A DNA stretch of 64,000 nt. Source: Fasciola hepatica. Its lineage: Eukaryota; Platyhelminthes; Trematoda; Plagiorchiida; Fasciolidae. Made by a program: the position numbers and the translations under genes. Shown here piece by piece: positions 36,107 to 47,780 of the stretch (position 1 is the first letter of the stretch; each line of letters opens with the position of its first letter). The notes below the pieces were generated by a model that had not been told where the DNA came from, did no database searches, and worked only from the letters and a program-made list of their open reading frames with translations. The stretch lies in the NCBI GenBank assembly GCA_948099385.1, contig CANUEZ040000168.1:1613501-1677500 (forward strand), read 5' to 3'.

Positions 36107-36226
36107 CAGCTGCTTCAGGCCAATCTTCAACTCCAGTGGCCGGCTCCACGATTTTTTCATCTCCTTCAAACGGACTTCCACAAATCGGAGAAGCACCACC
36201 ATCCCCGTCAGTTGCTTCGTTCAATC
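36107..36226 (-). CDS. PICALM: Clathrin-assembly protein, cassette-type exon 1 (120 bp)
   Basis: Acceptor GGAATACAG, donor GCTG|GTATGT, phase 1 to phase 1, 40 codons. It encodes LNEATDGDGGASPICGSPFE and then GDEKIVEPATGVEDWPEAA, an acidic linker. Being symmetric, it can be skipped without breaking the frame. It is the first of four successive symmetric exons. Confidence 0.75.
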
Positions 36227-37555
36227 CTGTATTCCATAATTGGCGAAAACGAAGGAAACACAAACCTCTGAATTATAACAGTAGCAATATTAGTAGAATG
36301 CAAACGTTTTGTCATTACAAATGGTCAACGTAAATTTGGAGGATCTGGTCTTGTTGACCAGGGAACTGAAATTATTGGAAAACGAACAACTCAGACTAAG
36401 TACTTGATAACGATGCTATTTACAGCAACACCAAGACTTTCGACGCAAAGCTACAGTAGAATGGACAACTGTTTGAGGACCATATACATCAGTGTCATCT
36501 CTTGTATCAATGAATCCACTGTATCGATGTCCGAGTAAACATGTGGTGTAATCAGGATTGAGGAGTTGTCGCGACCTTATCCACCACTCTGAAAGATATC
36601 ATTACTTTCTGGATTTAGTGGCGAGATTTGGTTACGAAAAACATCGTTATATCTTTTGGTAAAAAATAAACATTGTCCGTGTCCTCCTTGTGTACGCTAT
36701 GCAAGTGTCATCGAGTGCTTCGCTTCCTTGCCGACGGTATCGACTGAAACATATCTTTGAGATGTTTCTGGATTTTTTTTGTTCGCCAAAATTCCAAAAC
36801 GTGTTCCTTCGAAAAGCCGAGAATCCCATTATGCAGCTTTTGAGTAAACATGTGTTATATTCAACCGTGTTCACCTAGATTGTTTATATTCGCCAAACAC
36901 GTGCGGTTTGTGTTCATTTCCCAATACTGATTCAGAACAACGCGGTTATCAGAAATAATGAACACTCTGTTTAACTGAACGAAATTTACGCAATTAATAG
37001 AATTTAACTCAAAGTGAGACAACGATAGAACAAGATTAGACGGTCCCTCGGACTCGATGTTGAGCTACGTGACAAAAAAGTGCGCATTTTTAGTAACATT
37101 GCAGAAAAAAGTGAAAATAAAAGCCCAGAACATACATCATTCAGTAGTGATGCGTGTGGACGCAACAGAACTAACTACATACTATCAACGTGTGATGTAA
37201 CTGCCTTGAAGAATGGAGTAAAGTTCACATTCACGCTTTGCTGAATGATTCCATAAGCCAGGTGGGACACAGTGAGTTAGGCTAATGTTAATTATATTCC
37301 TTAACCTACTGAAACAAGCTCGGATCCTCAACATCCACAAATACAGACGCTAAACTAGCCCCTATATTGCATTTGAGCCAATTATTGCCGATCTGGCTGA
37401 TGGAAGAGTTTGACAGACGTCAGGTTTTCTTGTAAATATGGAAATCTCGCAACGCAATACCGCCGTTACCACTACCACTACCAACACCAAAACTACGAAC
37501 ATGGAGAAAGATGTTTGGCAGAAGACAACAAATTACTAAAATTACGAATAAATAA

Positions 37556-38545
37556 AACGAATATAACGAAATCGCCAATCAAATCAGCCTCATAGTATGT
37601 TGTGTTTTCAGAAGAAGAAAAACCCTTTCGTCAAATCTCTCAACAAACGAACAGAAGGCACTAACCACACTGCGAAGTGATAAATCGATTCACATCACGA
37701 AAGCTGACAAGGACAATATTACAGTCGTTCTAAATGGGTCGTACTATGGATCAAAAATTCAAGAATACTTGGAAGATGGAGCATATGAAAGAACAGAAGA
37801 AAAGAAATCCAACGTCACGCTAAACAAAATAAAGGCCCAGATAATTAATTACTTTTCGGAGCTGGAGGAAAATCTAGGGAAGTCTTTGTGGTCTACTTTG
37901 AATCCAAAAGCAAACAGACCTGGGAGATTTTACGGATTGCCAAAAAAACCACGAATCCGGCCTATTTGCTAGCCAAATACATCAGTAAACAGTTACAACC
38001 GCACCAACAAATGGTGGTAAGTCGTATGAATGATACCTTTGATATTTCCCGCATTCTACAAACTGCCGTATTGGAAAAAGACGAAACAGCAGTGAGTTTT
38101 TATGTGCATCATTTTACACAAGCGTCCCCGTTAAAAACACTCTGAAATTTCACACTTCATATTGATCAGTAACTCCACCATAGAACACAGATGTCCATTA
38201 AACCCAATTGACATTAATACTGGCGTTGGACTGCGCCTCACCTCCTTCCTCTTCACCTTTAACCAATCATTGTACAGACATACTGAAGGCGTAGCCATAG
38301 GTTTTTCTGTATCATCTATTGTAGCTTATCGGTTCTCACATTCAATCGAATCTAAAGCACTTATTGCATTTCACAATCCACCAAGAATCCATGGCAGATA
38401 TATGGACGATACATTTATAATTCTAAAATCGGAACGAAGGCATGAAATTTTACAATGTCTCACCAATCAGCGTGCTTCAGCTAAATTTACAATGAAAACT
38501 GAGAGCACTGATAGAGTCATCAGTTTTCTTAACCTTTTTTATTAC
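37556..38545 (+). mobile_element. Penelope-like element, reverse transcriptase part
   Basis: An open frame at 37556-37971 reads LSTNEQKALTTLRSDKSI, HITKADKDNITVVL (the KADKGN motif of Penelope RTs) and NRPGRFYGLPK...PRIRPI. A frameshift or small deletion follows near 37970. The next frame gives LAKYISKQLQPHQQ and DETAVSFYVHHFTQASPLKTL, and after another break YRHTEGVAIGFSVSSIVAYR, then RYMDDTFIILKS (the catalytic YMDD box) and TDRVISFLNLF. The coding sequence stops abruptly at about 38535, where a Jockey-like element is inserted, and resumes at about 41580. Several lesions show this copy is dead. Confidence 0.85.
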
Positions 38546-41500
38546 ATGTAAAGTGAATTAGAGCATAAAGGATAAACCCAAAAATCAAAAGACACTGTAA
38601 AAGCGGGTTGTGGAGGAACATTCACGCAAGAACCAGTTTATTGATCCTGCTTTTAAAGAAAGGCTGCAGGTGTGTGGGACAACAGAAGGAGAAAGAGAGT
38701 TCTACAGTTTAACGGTCCAGAGGAAAAAGAAGATTGGAAGTTAGAAACACAATATCTGGTGGCAGGAACTTGAGAAGGATGACTATTTGCCTAGATACGT
38801 GGTGTTCGGGAAAGGGGAACTGCCGGATCATGTTTCAAAGAACAAAATTCAAATTCGTACCGCTAGAAGAGGGACAACGAAGCAACAGCCCAATGATGGG
38901 CTAGTGACTCCAGATTCGTGGTTAAAGTAGGGTCATCGATCAGTCGAATGGCCTTTCATTGAACCCGATCAAGAGGAGGAGAGGTAGACGAAGATCCACC
39001 CCACACGTAACTGCAGTGTTCAAATATGGGACGGATTTAGGCTTCGTACAGTAGAGGTTGAGCTGGTGTGAAGAAGCTTCTGGCGCGAAACAGAAAACCA
39101 ACTTTGTGCTCACCATGAGACGCGAGCTGAGATATGAAGGCGGACCAAAACACAGAAGAAGTTACAGATAAACAAACATAGATAGAATCTGTGGAATACA
39201 GTACAGTTGAATCAAAGGATAAATGTTGGGAGAACGAGTGGTGTTTCAAAGAAATCGAGAAATCAGAGGTTTTGGAAGTATAAGATGCAACATGACTGTA
39301 AGATCCCCAGAAGGAGATGTGTCCCGATGTCGGACTCTAAAGATACACTAATTGTACTGCGGTCACGATCGATGCTGATGTTAGATTGACGAGGAGTGCG
39401 GTAGGAAAAGGAAAAATGAAGAGTGGTGTCATCGGCAAAGGAACGAATTGGACTGGAAGTGGTGGATACATCAACAATAAATAAAAAATAGGGTAAGGGC
39501 AAGTACTGAAACTTGGGGAACACCAGTATTCACAGGAAGTGGCTTGGACAGAACCTCCTCAACTCGGATGGAGATGGTTTTCTAACTGAGAAAACTTGAT
39601 GTCCACAATACGAGAGCGGAAGAGAACCTAATCAGGGGCAGTTTCACCGGAAGAATTTTGTGCCAAACTCGGTCAAAGGCCTTAGAGATGTCAAGCGAGC
39701 CTATGTGTGTTTAGTCGTGGTTGTTGAGTGCAGCTGACGAGGAGTATGGGGCGAGAGTCAGGATATTACCGGTGGAACGGCGAGATCGGAATTTGTATCG
39801 GCGGTCGCTCAGTAGACCTTCGCGTTCGAGAAAGGTATGCAGTTGGTCGAAGATGACAGCTTCAAGTACTTTCGAAATAATAGATGTGAGGAAAATAGGA
39901 CGATAGTTGTTCGGGTCAGAAGGATCATCGAGTTTGGGAATAAACTAAATCATGGTGCGTGCCCAGAGATATGGAAAAGCAGAAATTTGGATAAAGAGAA
40001 TGGGAGACGAATTAAAGGATGGGCTAATTCAGGGCACACTTTTTAGGGACTACTGACGGTAGAGCGTACTGACCGGGTGGTTTCGCACAATTCCAGAGAA
40101 AGTAGTGCTTGGGGGATCTTCCCAGTCGTGATATGAGGTTAAAATTAGGAGACAAAGGGAAGAGAACTGATCGTAGATGTAGAATAAGAGGATAAGGTGG
40201 GGTTAGAGGCAAACCGGGAAGCACAACCGTCAGCTTTACCGTGTGGTTTACAAACAAGATCGTCAGACGAATTACAGATGGGAGGGAAATTGAATGGGCA
40301 AAAATTGCGGTAGGCTGCTTTGGCAAGGGACGAAAATGTTCGGCTACCGGTAGCAGATGAGCGTAAACTTCCGGCTTTCTAGCGGACAAAGTGTTCCTTG
40401 GCTCCCTGTGTGATTGACGGTGATCTGTTCCTGGCTTGCAAGAAGCGGCGGTGGGAGTCGGGAGTGGGTCAGCGAAGCCAGCAGGGAAATGTTGCAGGCC
40501 ACAAGCGTACAGCACAATCGCATGCGTAGTTAAATCACTCGGGGGATTCGAGTTCGCCGGGATTGGAAAAGTGAGGAACTATAAGTTGAACACTTCAAAG
40601 AACAATGTCAGTGAGGTTAAAAATGGAAATGCAAACTTCGAAAGTAAAGCGGCATTCATTCCTCATTTGGCTGAGCTGTAGCACCAAAATGTCCCGAGGT
40701 AGGTGGAGGATAGGGGAGAGTTAAACTGATGGAACAAGAAACAATACAGTGGTCAGGTGAGCCAAGGGGAGGAAGCACGGAGAAGCGTGAGAGCAGAGAG
40801 GGAACAGAAGTGGGAATAAGATCAAGGGTATGGGTACGATCGCCAGGTCGATCGAAGATACATTCAGGGAAGTCAGCAAGTTGGCGCAGGTTGTTGACCA
40901 CGATGAAATGTTCGGCTTCGCCCCTCGGAACCGAAGGGTCCGATGAGTGAATCAACCAACCTCGATTGTGAATAAGAAAATCTCCTAAGATGGTGATGTG
41001 ATAGTTGGGATCTGCTGCAAACAAGTGTTCATTGTTTGTAGATAAAAAATCAAAGATCGATGGGTGGCAACTGCTGGATGAACGGAAAATAATGCGAAAG
41101 TAGTGATTAAAATAAGGAAGTCAGAGCTTCAGCCACATCAATTGAAATTCACGATTGGATTCTGGATATGCAGACTGACTAGTGGACGAAGTCACAGACA
41201 CCGGCTTTGGGCTAAAATGAGGGGTGACAGATACAGCTGGAAAGTTGGAGGTGGGTGGTATCCGATGCGGGGGAGATTTCAGTTTCGGTCAAAACTAGGG
41301 CGAGAGGAGGGGAAAGTTGGAGAAACTGGGGTACAGAATCAATATTATGGTCCATTCCACGAATTTTAAAGAGTGATGAGTTCACCCTTGTTTTTCGAGT
41401 GAGCAGAGCCAGCAAGGGAGCGAGTACGTGTGTGAATGTTTATTTTCATGATTCATAATATGAAGAAAATCGGCAACCATGATCCTGAGACTTGAAGTGG

Positions 41501-41575
41501 CGAACCAACTAAGATCACAATAGATCAGGCGTGGTAGTGAGCCGGGCGACAGCAGAGCTGTCGACTACCTGACTG
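38540..41575 (-). mobile_element. Jockey-like LINE inserted in the Penelope-like element
   Basis: Read on the - strand from 41575: endonuclease start (LFKIRGMDHNIDSVPQFLQL, LALVLTETEISPASDTTHL), endonuclease core (HITILGDFLIHNRGWLIHSS, HTLDLIPT, SVLPPLGSPDHCIVSCSISL), a degraded middle, and RT motifs: PKLDDPSDPNNYRPIFLTSI, ISKVLEAVIFDQLHTFLER, SLDISKAFDRVWHKILP, TGVPQVSVLALTLF and SFADDTTLHFSF. The 3' end lies at a short A-run (TAATAAAAAA on the - strand) at about 38540. It is nearly full length for endonuclease plus RT but carries scattered stops (as in the 39.7-40.0-kb part) and frameshifts. No clear upstream ORF1 was recognised. Confidence 0.82.
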
Positions 41576-42335
41576 CGGGCTACAAACAAACAACCCCCAC
41601 AAGTTTACAGTGAGCATTTACAGGAAACCTGCACATTCTGACAGATATCTGAATTTTAATTCAACCCATCCACAATGCATAAAACGGGCACTCGTATCGT
41701 CACTAGCCAACAGAGTCGACAAACTGTGCAACGACGACGTCATTCACAAACAAGGAATGCAACGCTTGCACACGGTCCTTCAAAACAACAACTACTCTCG
41801 AGAACTAATAACCAATGTGCCAAAGAATAAATCGGTGACGTACAACAAGAACGACTTAGACTGGCTGACCTCCATTGGTATCCCATACAGATCGGGCACA
41901 TCGGAGACAAACACGGAAGTACTTGGTGTGTATGATGTCTTTGTTTTCATTCGAATGGATAACACGTTTCAACGTCATCGCACAAGGACCAAAGACCCTC
42001 ATTTCTTACACGAACGGAACAACGGTGTTTGCATGATCAAGTGCAAAGACTACCCCGCTCAATATGTTGGACAAACATGCGGACAGGTCAAAACCAGAAT
42101 CGCAGAACACAAAAGAAAAATGCAGACTGCGAGACCAAATGGATTCAGGAAAATTTGAACGTGACTCTGCAATCGCACTTCACGTTATATCCGAAAGCCA
42201 CACCATTGACTATGAAAACACCGAGCGCCTCTACTGGTTTTACAAGCGAACCAGTTTTGAAAAAGGTTACTCGTGGTGCTGGAAACGTTGACAACCTACC
42301 AACGATTTCGACTACGTCATTGAACAATAAAATTC
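41576..42335 (+). mobile_element. Penelope-like element, C-terminal part with GIY-YIG endonuclease
   Basis: Continuation of the element at 37.6 kb. The frame from about 41592 reads HKFTVSIYRKPAHSDRYLNF, the RT-thumb motif of Penelope elements, then a linker, and GVCMIKCKDYPAQYVGQTCG with QVKTRIAEHKRKM, the GIY-YIG-type endonuclease start. A frameshift at about 42150 moves the end of the domain (RDSAIALHVISESHTIDYEN, TERLYWFYKRTSFEKG) into another frame. It ends near an AATAAAATTCC at about 42325. No hammerhead motif was seen next to it. Confidence 0.85.
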
Positions 42336-43257
42336 CAGCATAAAAATTTATTTTTCAGAATCCCACAACGCCCTCCAGTCCTCATGTTGAACCCAGCCCC
42401 CTGAATGTCAACCGTCTATGGATCAATAAAGAGAAACTCTGCTACATAAATCCGCAGACAATATCCTTCAGCTGGTAAAATAACGCTTTCCTCTGTCGCA
42501 TGACTGTGCGTAGCTCATTGGCCCATGAACGACCGGGTACCCAGACCCGTATATCTCTTGTATCTATCCATTCGTCCTGCCACATGTGTTCGTGCAAGAC
42601 CACTCGACTGCAATTTTTTAAGCACAACCAGTTCCGGACTATCAACCGTTGCTTGATTAGTCCCAAACCGGCTACAATTTGCATTCGGTTGTCGCAATCA
42701 CTTCATAATACAGTTGGATCTACCAGAAAATGTCTTAGGCTACCTGACTGGATGTGTCTGCTAACTGTAAACGCACCTTTCAAAAAATACAAAATGAAGT
42801 GAACGCATAACATTCCAGGTGTTGTACTTACAGATCCACTTAGTCCGTAGGTAAGTCCCCTAGCACATGAGTGATCCCAAAATGTGCTTTCTACACCTGC
42901 GCTACGTGTCTGGTCGTATCTGTGGTTTGTCTGTCGACATCTAGTATCCGCTCAATGAGGCCCCTGATCGCTTCACAAATGTTTTATCGATTTTTTGTTG
43001 CACGCAATTTAGTTTTTCAATTTTTTGATCCGACATTACCTAGAATCACTTCCAGTGGATTCACGTCCGCTATATTGCTCTATTTCTTCCAACTCCGAGT
43101 CAATCAATGCTTAGAAATTTGTAGAACTCGGTAAACCAGGGGGAACATGAGGATTCTACACTTTGCAAAAAAGCAGTGTTTTAATTCATTAACAGTGCCA
43201 AGCATAGGTGAAACTTCGGAAATATGTCCACAAACACGAAGTGGAGAAAAAACTTAC
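42336..43257. other. intron, nothing recognised
   Basis: Part of the 7-kb intron between the 43.3-kb and 36.1-kb exons. The short open frames on both strands at 42.44-42.80 kb match nothing I know. Confidence 0.4.
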
Positions 43258-43463
43258 CATGCACCGACAAATTTTGGTAACTGCTACCTCCACCACTGGA
43301 CAAACTTGGCGCGGGTGCATGTGCCTTCAAATCCGTGTCACTCGCACTGTTCACAATCTCATGAGTAGGAATTGTCATTGGGCGACTAACTGGCCGACCT
43401 GGCGAGGGACTTCGTGATCGGGATGGTGGCCCCGAATGAACCGGAATAGTACGGTGCTCGGAT
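43258..43463 (-). CDS. PICALM: Clathrin-assembly protein, Ser/Pro/Arg-rich exon
   Basis: 206 bases between acceptor CACGGTTTTAG and donor CATG|GTAAGT (enters with 1 base, leaves 1). It encodes a basic SRSRSPSPGRPVSRP stretch, then MTIPTHEIVNSASDTDLK and a Ser/Gly-rich end (LSSGGGSSYQNLS). It is probably disordered and phosphorylatable. Only phase and position tie it to the gene. The 7-kb intron that follows holds the nested Penelope/Jockey elements. Confidence 0.7.
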
Positions 43464-45960
43464 CTAAAACCGTGGACAAGCGAAAACCGGTCAGAATTGT
43501 TGTAGTTAAGTGGAGTTTTTAGCGAACAGGATTTAAATCTTGCACATATTTAACGACGTTAGTAGTGATACCCATTCTGATACCATTGTCTAACTCGTTA
43601 GACTGGCGCGTCCAGTGTATACCGTCATCTTTTAGGACTTGACGGTCATAAAGACGCTAGTGTTTGTACACATCACCAAAGACTCGAAAAGAATTGTCAA
43701 ATAGGTTAGCGATAATGGAAAACAATTATGAAGGAATGTGATATGGAAAACAAGAATGCACACAGGAGGTTCTCTCTTCACTGCACGTTTTTTAAATGTG
43801 TTTGTTTCTCAAGCCCTTGTGAATTCCGAGCCCGTGAAGATCCACTGAGCGCGCCACATTTTTACCACTGTATACAATTCTGAACTACATCTTCTGTGGA
43901 ATCTAATCAATGGCTATATCTATCTCTCGGGCGCACCAAGCAAGCCAGAAAACACTAACAGAAACCGATGACGATTCCACCTTCTGCTTATCTCTACAAA
44001 AGACTAATTTGATCACTCCATAGATCCGTAAAGTCGTGTATAGAGTGGGCAAAGAGTGGTAAGATAAGCATAGGAAAGACTAAGGCCCAGGAAATAGTGT
44101 TTCATGGTTATAGAACTGATCCCTACAAGTAGTGCCCGAAAATGAACCCATCGTTCCTCGTTCGAGCAGTACTGCGAAAACATCAAATACTGGACACTGA
44201 AGACAACCAACAACCTTAAACGGGGACCGGTCTCACAACTGCGCGTAGAAACACTTCACCATAAAACTTTGTATTTCTCCCATTCCAGTCGGAGGTCATT
44301 TTGGCACTGGTGAAAGTCAGTGAAACTTTCACTTTTTGTGAGATCATCTTCGTTAGCACCAACAAATAGAATGTAATTGGGGGAAAACAGTTGCCAAACC
44401 AGTCACCATCCGTATACTGTGGAAAGAAGTATCGATCGTATTGTTCGTTTGCTTGGCTCCGGTTAGGAACGTTGGTTTTGGTTTTCTCACTGAGCCGGGT
44501 GATGACTGAATAAACCATACACATGTGCTTATTTCAGTCAGTAAGGAAACAAAAGATGCAATTCTATGCATAGTCAATTAAAAACCACCGGTATTGATTT
44601 GTGCACAATCCGAAGCTCGTTAGTGGGTTTTGCTAACTTTCTGGTCGTATACAAACACTGTATCGCCCCTTCCTTTTTCTGTTCTTCCTGGACCAACCTG
44701 ATGATTGCATGCCAGATGGGACAACACGATTTCCAAAAGAAATTTCTCACCAGCATGCCTTATTTCCGAACGACGGTAGTTACAAAGACTGTAGCAAACT
44801 GCTTCAAAGAAAGAGGCAATAAAGGAGGGACTGTTTCTGTCACCCATCATGTTAATCAGGTCCGACGAATCGTGTGCATGATACTCCGAAAAACTGATAT
44901 GCTCGTTCACAGTTGACCAGCGATCATCGTGTTTATTGGCATGCGGAAAGACAAAACCTAGGCTGTCTAAAGACCTAGCGGAATTACTCAAGAAGAGTTG
45001 CGAATCCAAAACCTCTTCGACTCTTTAGGATTTTAATTCACCATAAGATGAATTCAACATATGACTCTTCTGGACAGTTGTAAGGTCTGTACATTTCCGT
45101 AAGTTCTGGGACAGTTGGAGTGCGAAAAAAGACGTTTAAATTTGCGAAACACTCTTGTACGTCGATTGCCGAATTTACACAATCGGGATGTCATGTGCGA
45201 CAACGTGTTGGCGGATCTGTAACTTTGGTAGATTTTTCAAAAGCCTTAATTCCAATAAATTGGAAGTAAGTTGATTTTTCCTTCTGTGAAGGAATTTTAG
45301 GACAGTGAACTTCCTAATCACATCTGCTATTCGATCCAATGTACATTCAAGCGCTGTACATCGTACACTAGTGTCTGTCTCTTGTAAATGCATCTGCCAG
45401 CAAGCAGATGTATTTAGCAAGGTTGAAGTAACCTGATGTGTAAAAGTACAAAAACATCCAGATGTTCCAACTCTGTTATATGGTTATTCACACACTTCAT
45501 AATTAGACCCTAAACCTAGCAGCTGGTTGATTTCCCAGTCTCAACCGTCACTTTATTAAGTTGGTAATATTCCCATGAGTCTACTGAGAAAACGAAATCT
45601 GCTGAAATTAGTAATTTGGTTCGATCTGCTAAGTTATTTCAGTGAAACTCATTGACTTGAAGCCCCAACTCTCTAGCTTGTACATGCGGACGGTTGCATG
45701 CCCGTTTTCTCGTGTATAATTATACTCTAGGTTGTCGACATCAGTCATACCGTCACTACAGTCATTGTCCAGTGGTCGCTAATCAGCCTTTGCAAACTGG
45801 GAACGAAGAAGTACATCCGGGTACCTGCCATCCAATATGTGAATGTGAAAATAGCTGAAATGCGAACCAACAGGATTCACATGAAAACGAAAGCAATTAA
45901 ACAAATGAATGTGGGGGAAAATATAGATTTTTCTGGACTTTCATGAATCCAGGTACATAC
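43464..45960. other. intron with an unassigned long open frame
   Basis: The intron between two exons of the clathrin-assembly gene. Both strands are open around 44.57-45.0 kb (116 and 129 residues), without a recognised domain. Otherwise nothing supported. Confidence 0.4.
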
Positions 45961-46102
45961 CGGCCCAGTTGTGTGTGGATCGGACTGATTGTGGTTTGTT
46001 TGGCCGATCGTTTTACAGCCTCGTTACTCCTATCGATAGTTTCAGCCAGATGACTCGTAGCAGCCGCAATGATCTCTTCTTGCAAAGTGGACGGCAAACC
46101 CT
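45961..46102 (-). CDS. PICALM: Clathrin-assembly protein, internal exon
   Basis: 142 bases between acceptor GACTCGAACCAG and donor CG|GTATGT (enters with 2 bases, leaves 2). It encodes LPSTLQEEIIAAATSHLAET followed by IDRSNEAVKRSAKQTT, a likely amphipathic helix rich in Ala and Glu, perhaps the counterpart of the charged helical segment after the vertebrate ANTH domain. No direct homology is visible. Phase closes with both neighbours. Confidence 0.7.
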
Positions 46103-46674
46103 CTGGTTCGAGTCACGTGACCATGGTCAAAAGTCAGGAGAAACAAGAGGTCAGGACCGTGAGAGAAGGTGGATTAGAAGTGGGAATAAAAGACCAAGAA
46201 AAAAAATACGTGTTTTTGAATCATTTGGGTAGAAGGCATGTTGGATATCAACCGCAGAGAACTACTGCCCGATTTGTTGAACGGCCAAGTCGTATTCAAG
46301 AACACATTAATAAAACACAACGTTAATTAGTTTTTTTACAACGCAAATAAATGCAGGTTCAACTGTCCCCTTATTTCGATTTGGGATACCTAACTCACTG
46401 CCTCTTTAAAGTAATCGTATAGATTCAAGCACAATTTTCTGTTCCATCAGTTAGTTTCAAGCGCTGTACATCGAACAACAACTGCAAATGGACTAGGGAT
46501 TAGTATCAAACGATTCGGCCCAATTAATTGACAATTAAGAAAAGGGGATTTGCACTGCATTGCACTTTCAAATCAAAGTTGTAGCATCAGTCTAAACTGA
46601 GGATTAAATGAAACCAGTCAACTGTCAGTTATGCAGGACAATCTGGTAAATAGCGGCTGAATTTTGATTGTAAA

Positions 46675-47420
46675 CCAAAAACATGTATGAAATTTGAAGG
46701 ACCGCTCTCGACAGAAATTGCCTCGTATTTTAATTATCTCGACTCTGCCATCCTGCCAAACGTACAAACCGCAAGTTATGTCAACCGATCTATTGACACG
46801 GTCCGAACGGCATTTCCACAGCCCCGAAACACCCTCTGGCGCCGGAACGAGTTTAGTCTAGAAACTAAGCTCAGGGTGTTTAATGCAGCAGTCCAACTAA
46901 TCCTACGGGCCAATAAGAGCTGAGAATACCAAGCGACTAGAAGCTTCCGATCACTGGTGCCTTGGGTCTATTTTCAGAGTAAGATAGCATGACAAAACCT
47001 CAAATGGAAACATCGGGAACCGCTTCCACATCGCCCGTCTTTCAACGCGCATACAACTCCGCCGACTGCAGTGGTTTGGTCATGGGCTCCGTAAACCTTA
47101 CCACGTACTAATCGGCATTGTCCCGGAACCATATCCATGCCAAGGCTGGCGTCATCAACGAGGAGGGCAATTAAAAACCCGATTGGATACCTTTTATAAG
47201 ACATAAACCGACTTGGCCTTAGTATGGTGTACGACACTCATCAATGAGAATTGACCTGGGTCGACATCTGCAACGACCTTGCTGCCAATCGCCTAGCATG
47301 GGTAGCCGCAATAAGAGATTTACGGCTTATCCTCTCCGAGCAGCCAGGCGCATGAAAGTAACGGAATTAAGCACCACCCTCAATCGAAATTTATGAATTG
47401 CCGTGATTTTACCAGATAAC
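46675..47420 (+). mobile_element. RTE-like LINE, C-terminal fragment (second family)
   Basis: The + strand reads FNYLDSAILPNVQ, RNTLWRRNEFSLETKLRVFN, RLEASDHWCLGSIFRV, RLSTRIQLRRLQWFGHGLRK, GWRHQRGGQLKTRLDTF and finally ELTWVDICNDLAANRLAWVA with a stop near 47355. These are the post-RT C-terminal blocks of a LINE common in flukes, different from the one at 22-24 kb (LRWFGHVLRRP...RRRGGQLKTWLDT type). It is 5'-truncated at about 46680 and has several stops and a frameshift. It lies in the intron between the 49.3-kb and 46.0-kb exons, antisense to the gene. Confidence 0.78.
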
Positions 47421-47539
47421 GGCAAAAGATGATTTATCATCATCAACAGCTTCGGACTGGAGAGACATTCTTAGGTCCAAACGGTTGCACCAAACTAAAA
47501 TCGCCGAACACATCTAAATTATGAACTTGGTGCGACTAC

Positions 47540-47780
47540 TTAGACTTATCCACGAATCTCGACCGCATAATTTATACCGACCTCAGCCATCATCTGTAAC
47601 TCGATTAGAAGTGGCCACCAGATAGACACGGCGAATGCATGGAGAGTCTTGCTCCAATATCACAGCGAACATCGGCTTGGGATACTAGAGGCGTTACCGA
47701 TCCCTTACGCAAAACCGTCTTCAAAAGCGTGCGGCCTTCACCCCTAGCTTTCCATGGTTTCAGCCAATCATCTGCAAGCA
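47540..47780 (+). mobile_element. Degraded GIY-YIG/Penelope-type C-terminal fragment
   Basis: One + frame reads IRSGHQIDTANAWRVLLQYH, SEHRLGILEALPIPYAKP and, shifted, LSMVSAN. It resembles the SGHxID...EALAI..xxPxLCxQK..xLxLPW ending of GIY-YIG endonucleases in fluke Penelope-like elements. It is short and shifted. I could not trace the RT part upstream; the RTE-like fragment directly precedes it. Confidence 0.35.

Noticed and set aside
39207..40950. Several + strand open frames of 60-80 residues.
   Set aside because: They are antisense to the Jockey-like endonuclease and reverse transcriptase, which read coherently on the - strand.
41480..41530. CCTGAGACTTGAAGTGG..., similar to SINE family 1.
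   Set aside because: Short and interrupted similarity at the 5' edge of the Jockey-like element; not enough to call a SINE copy.
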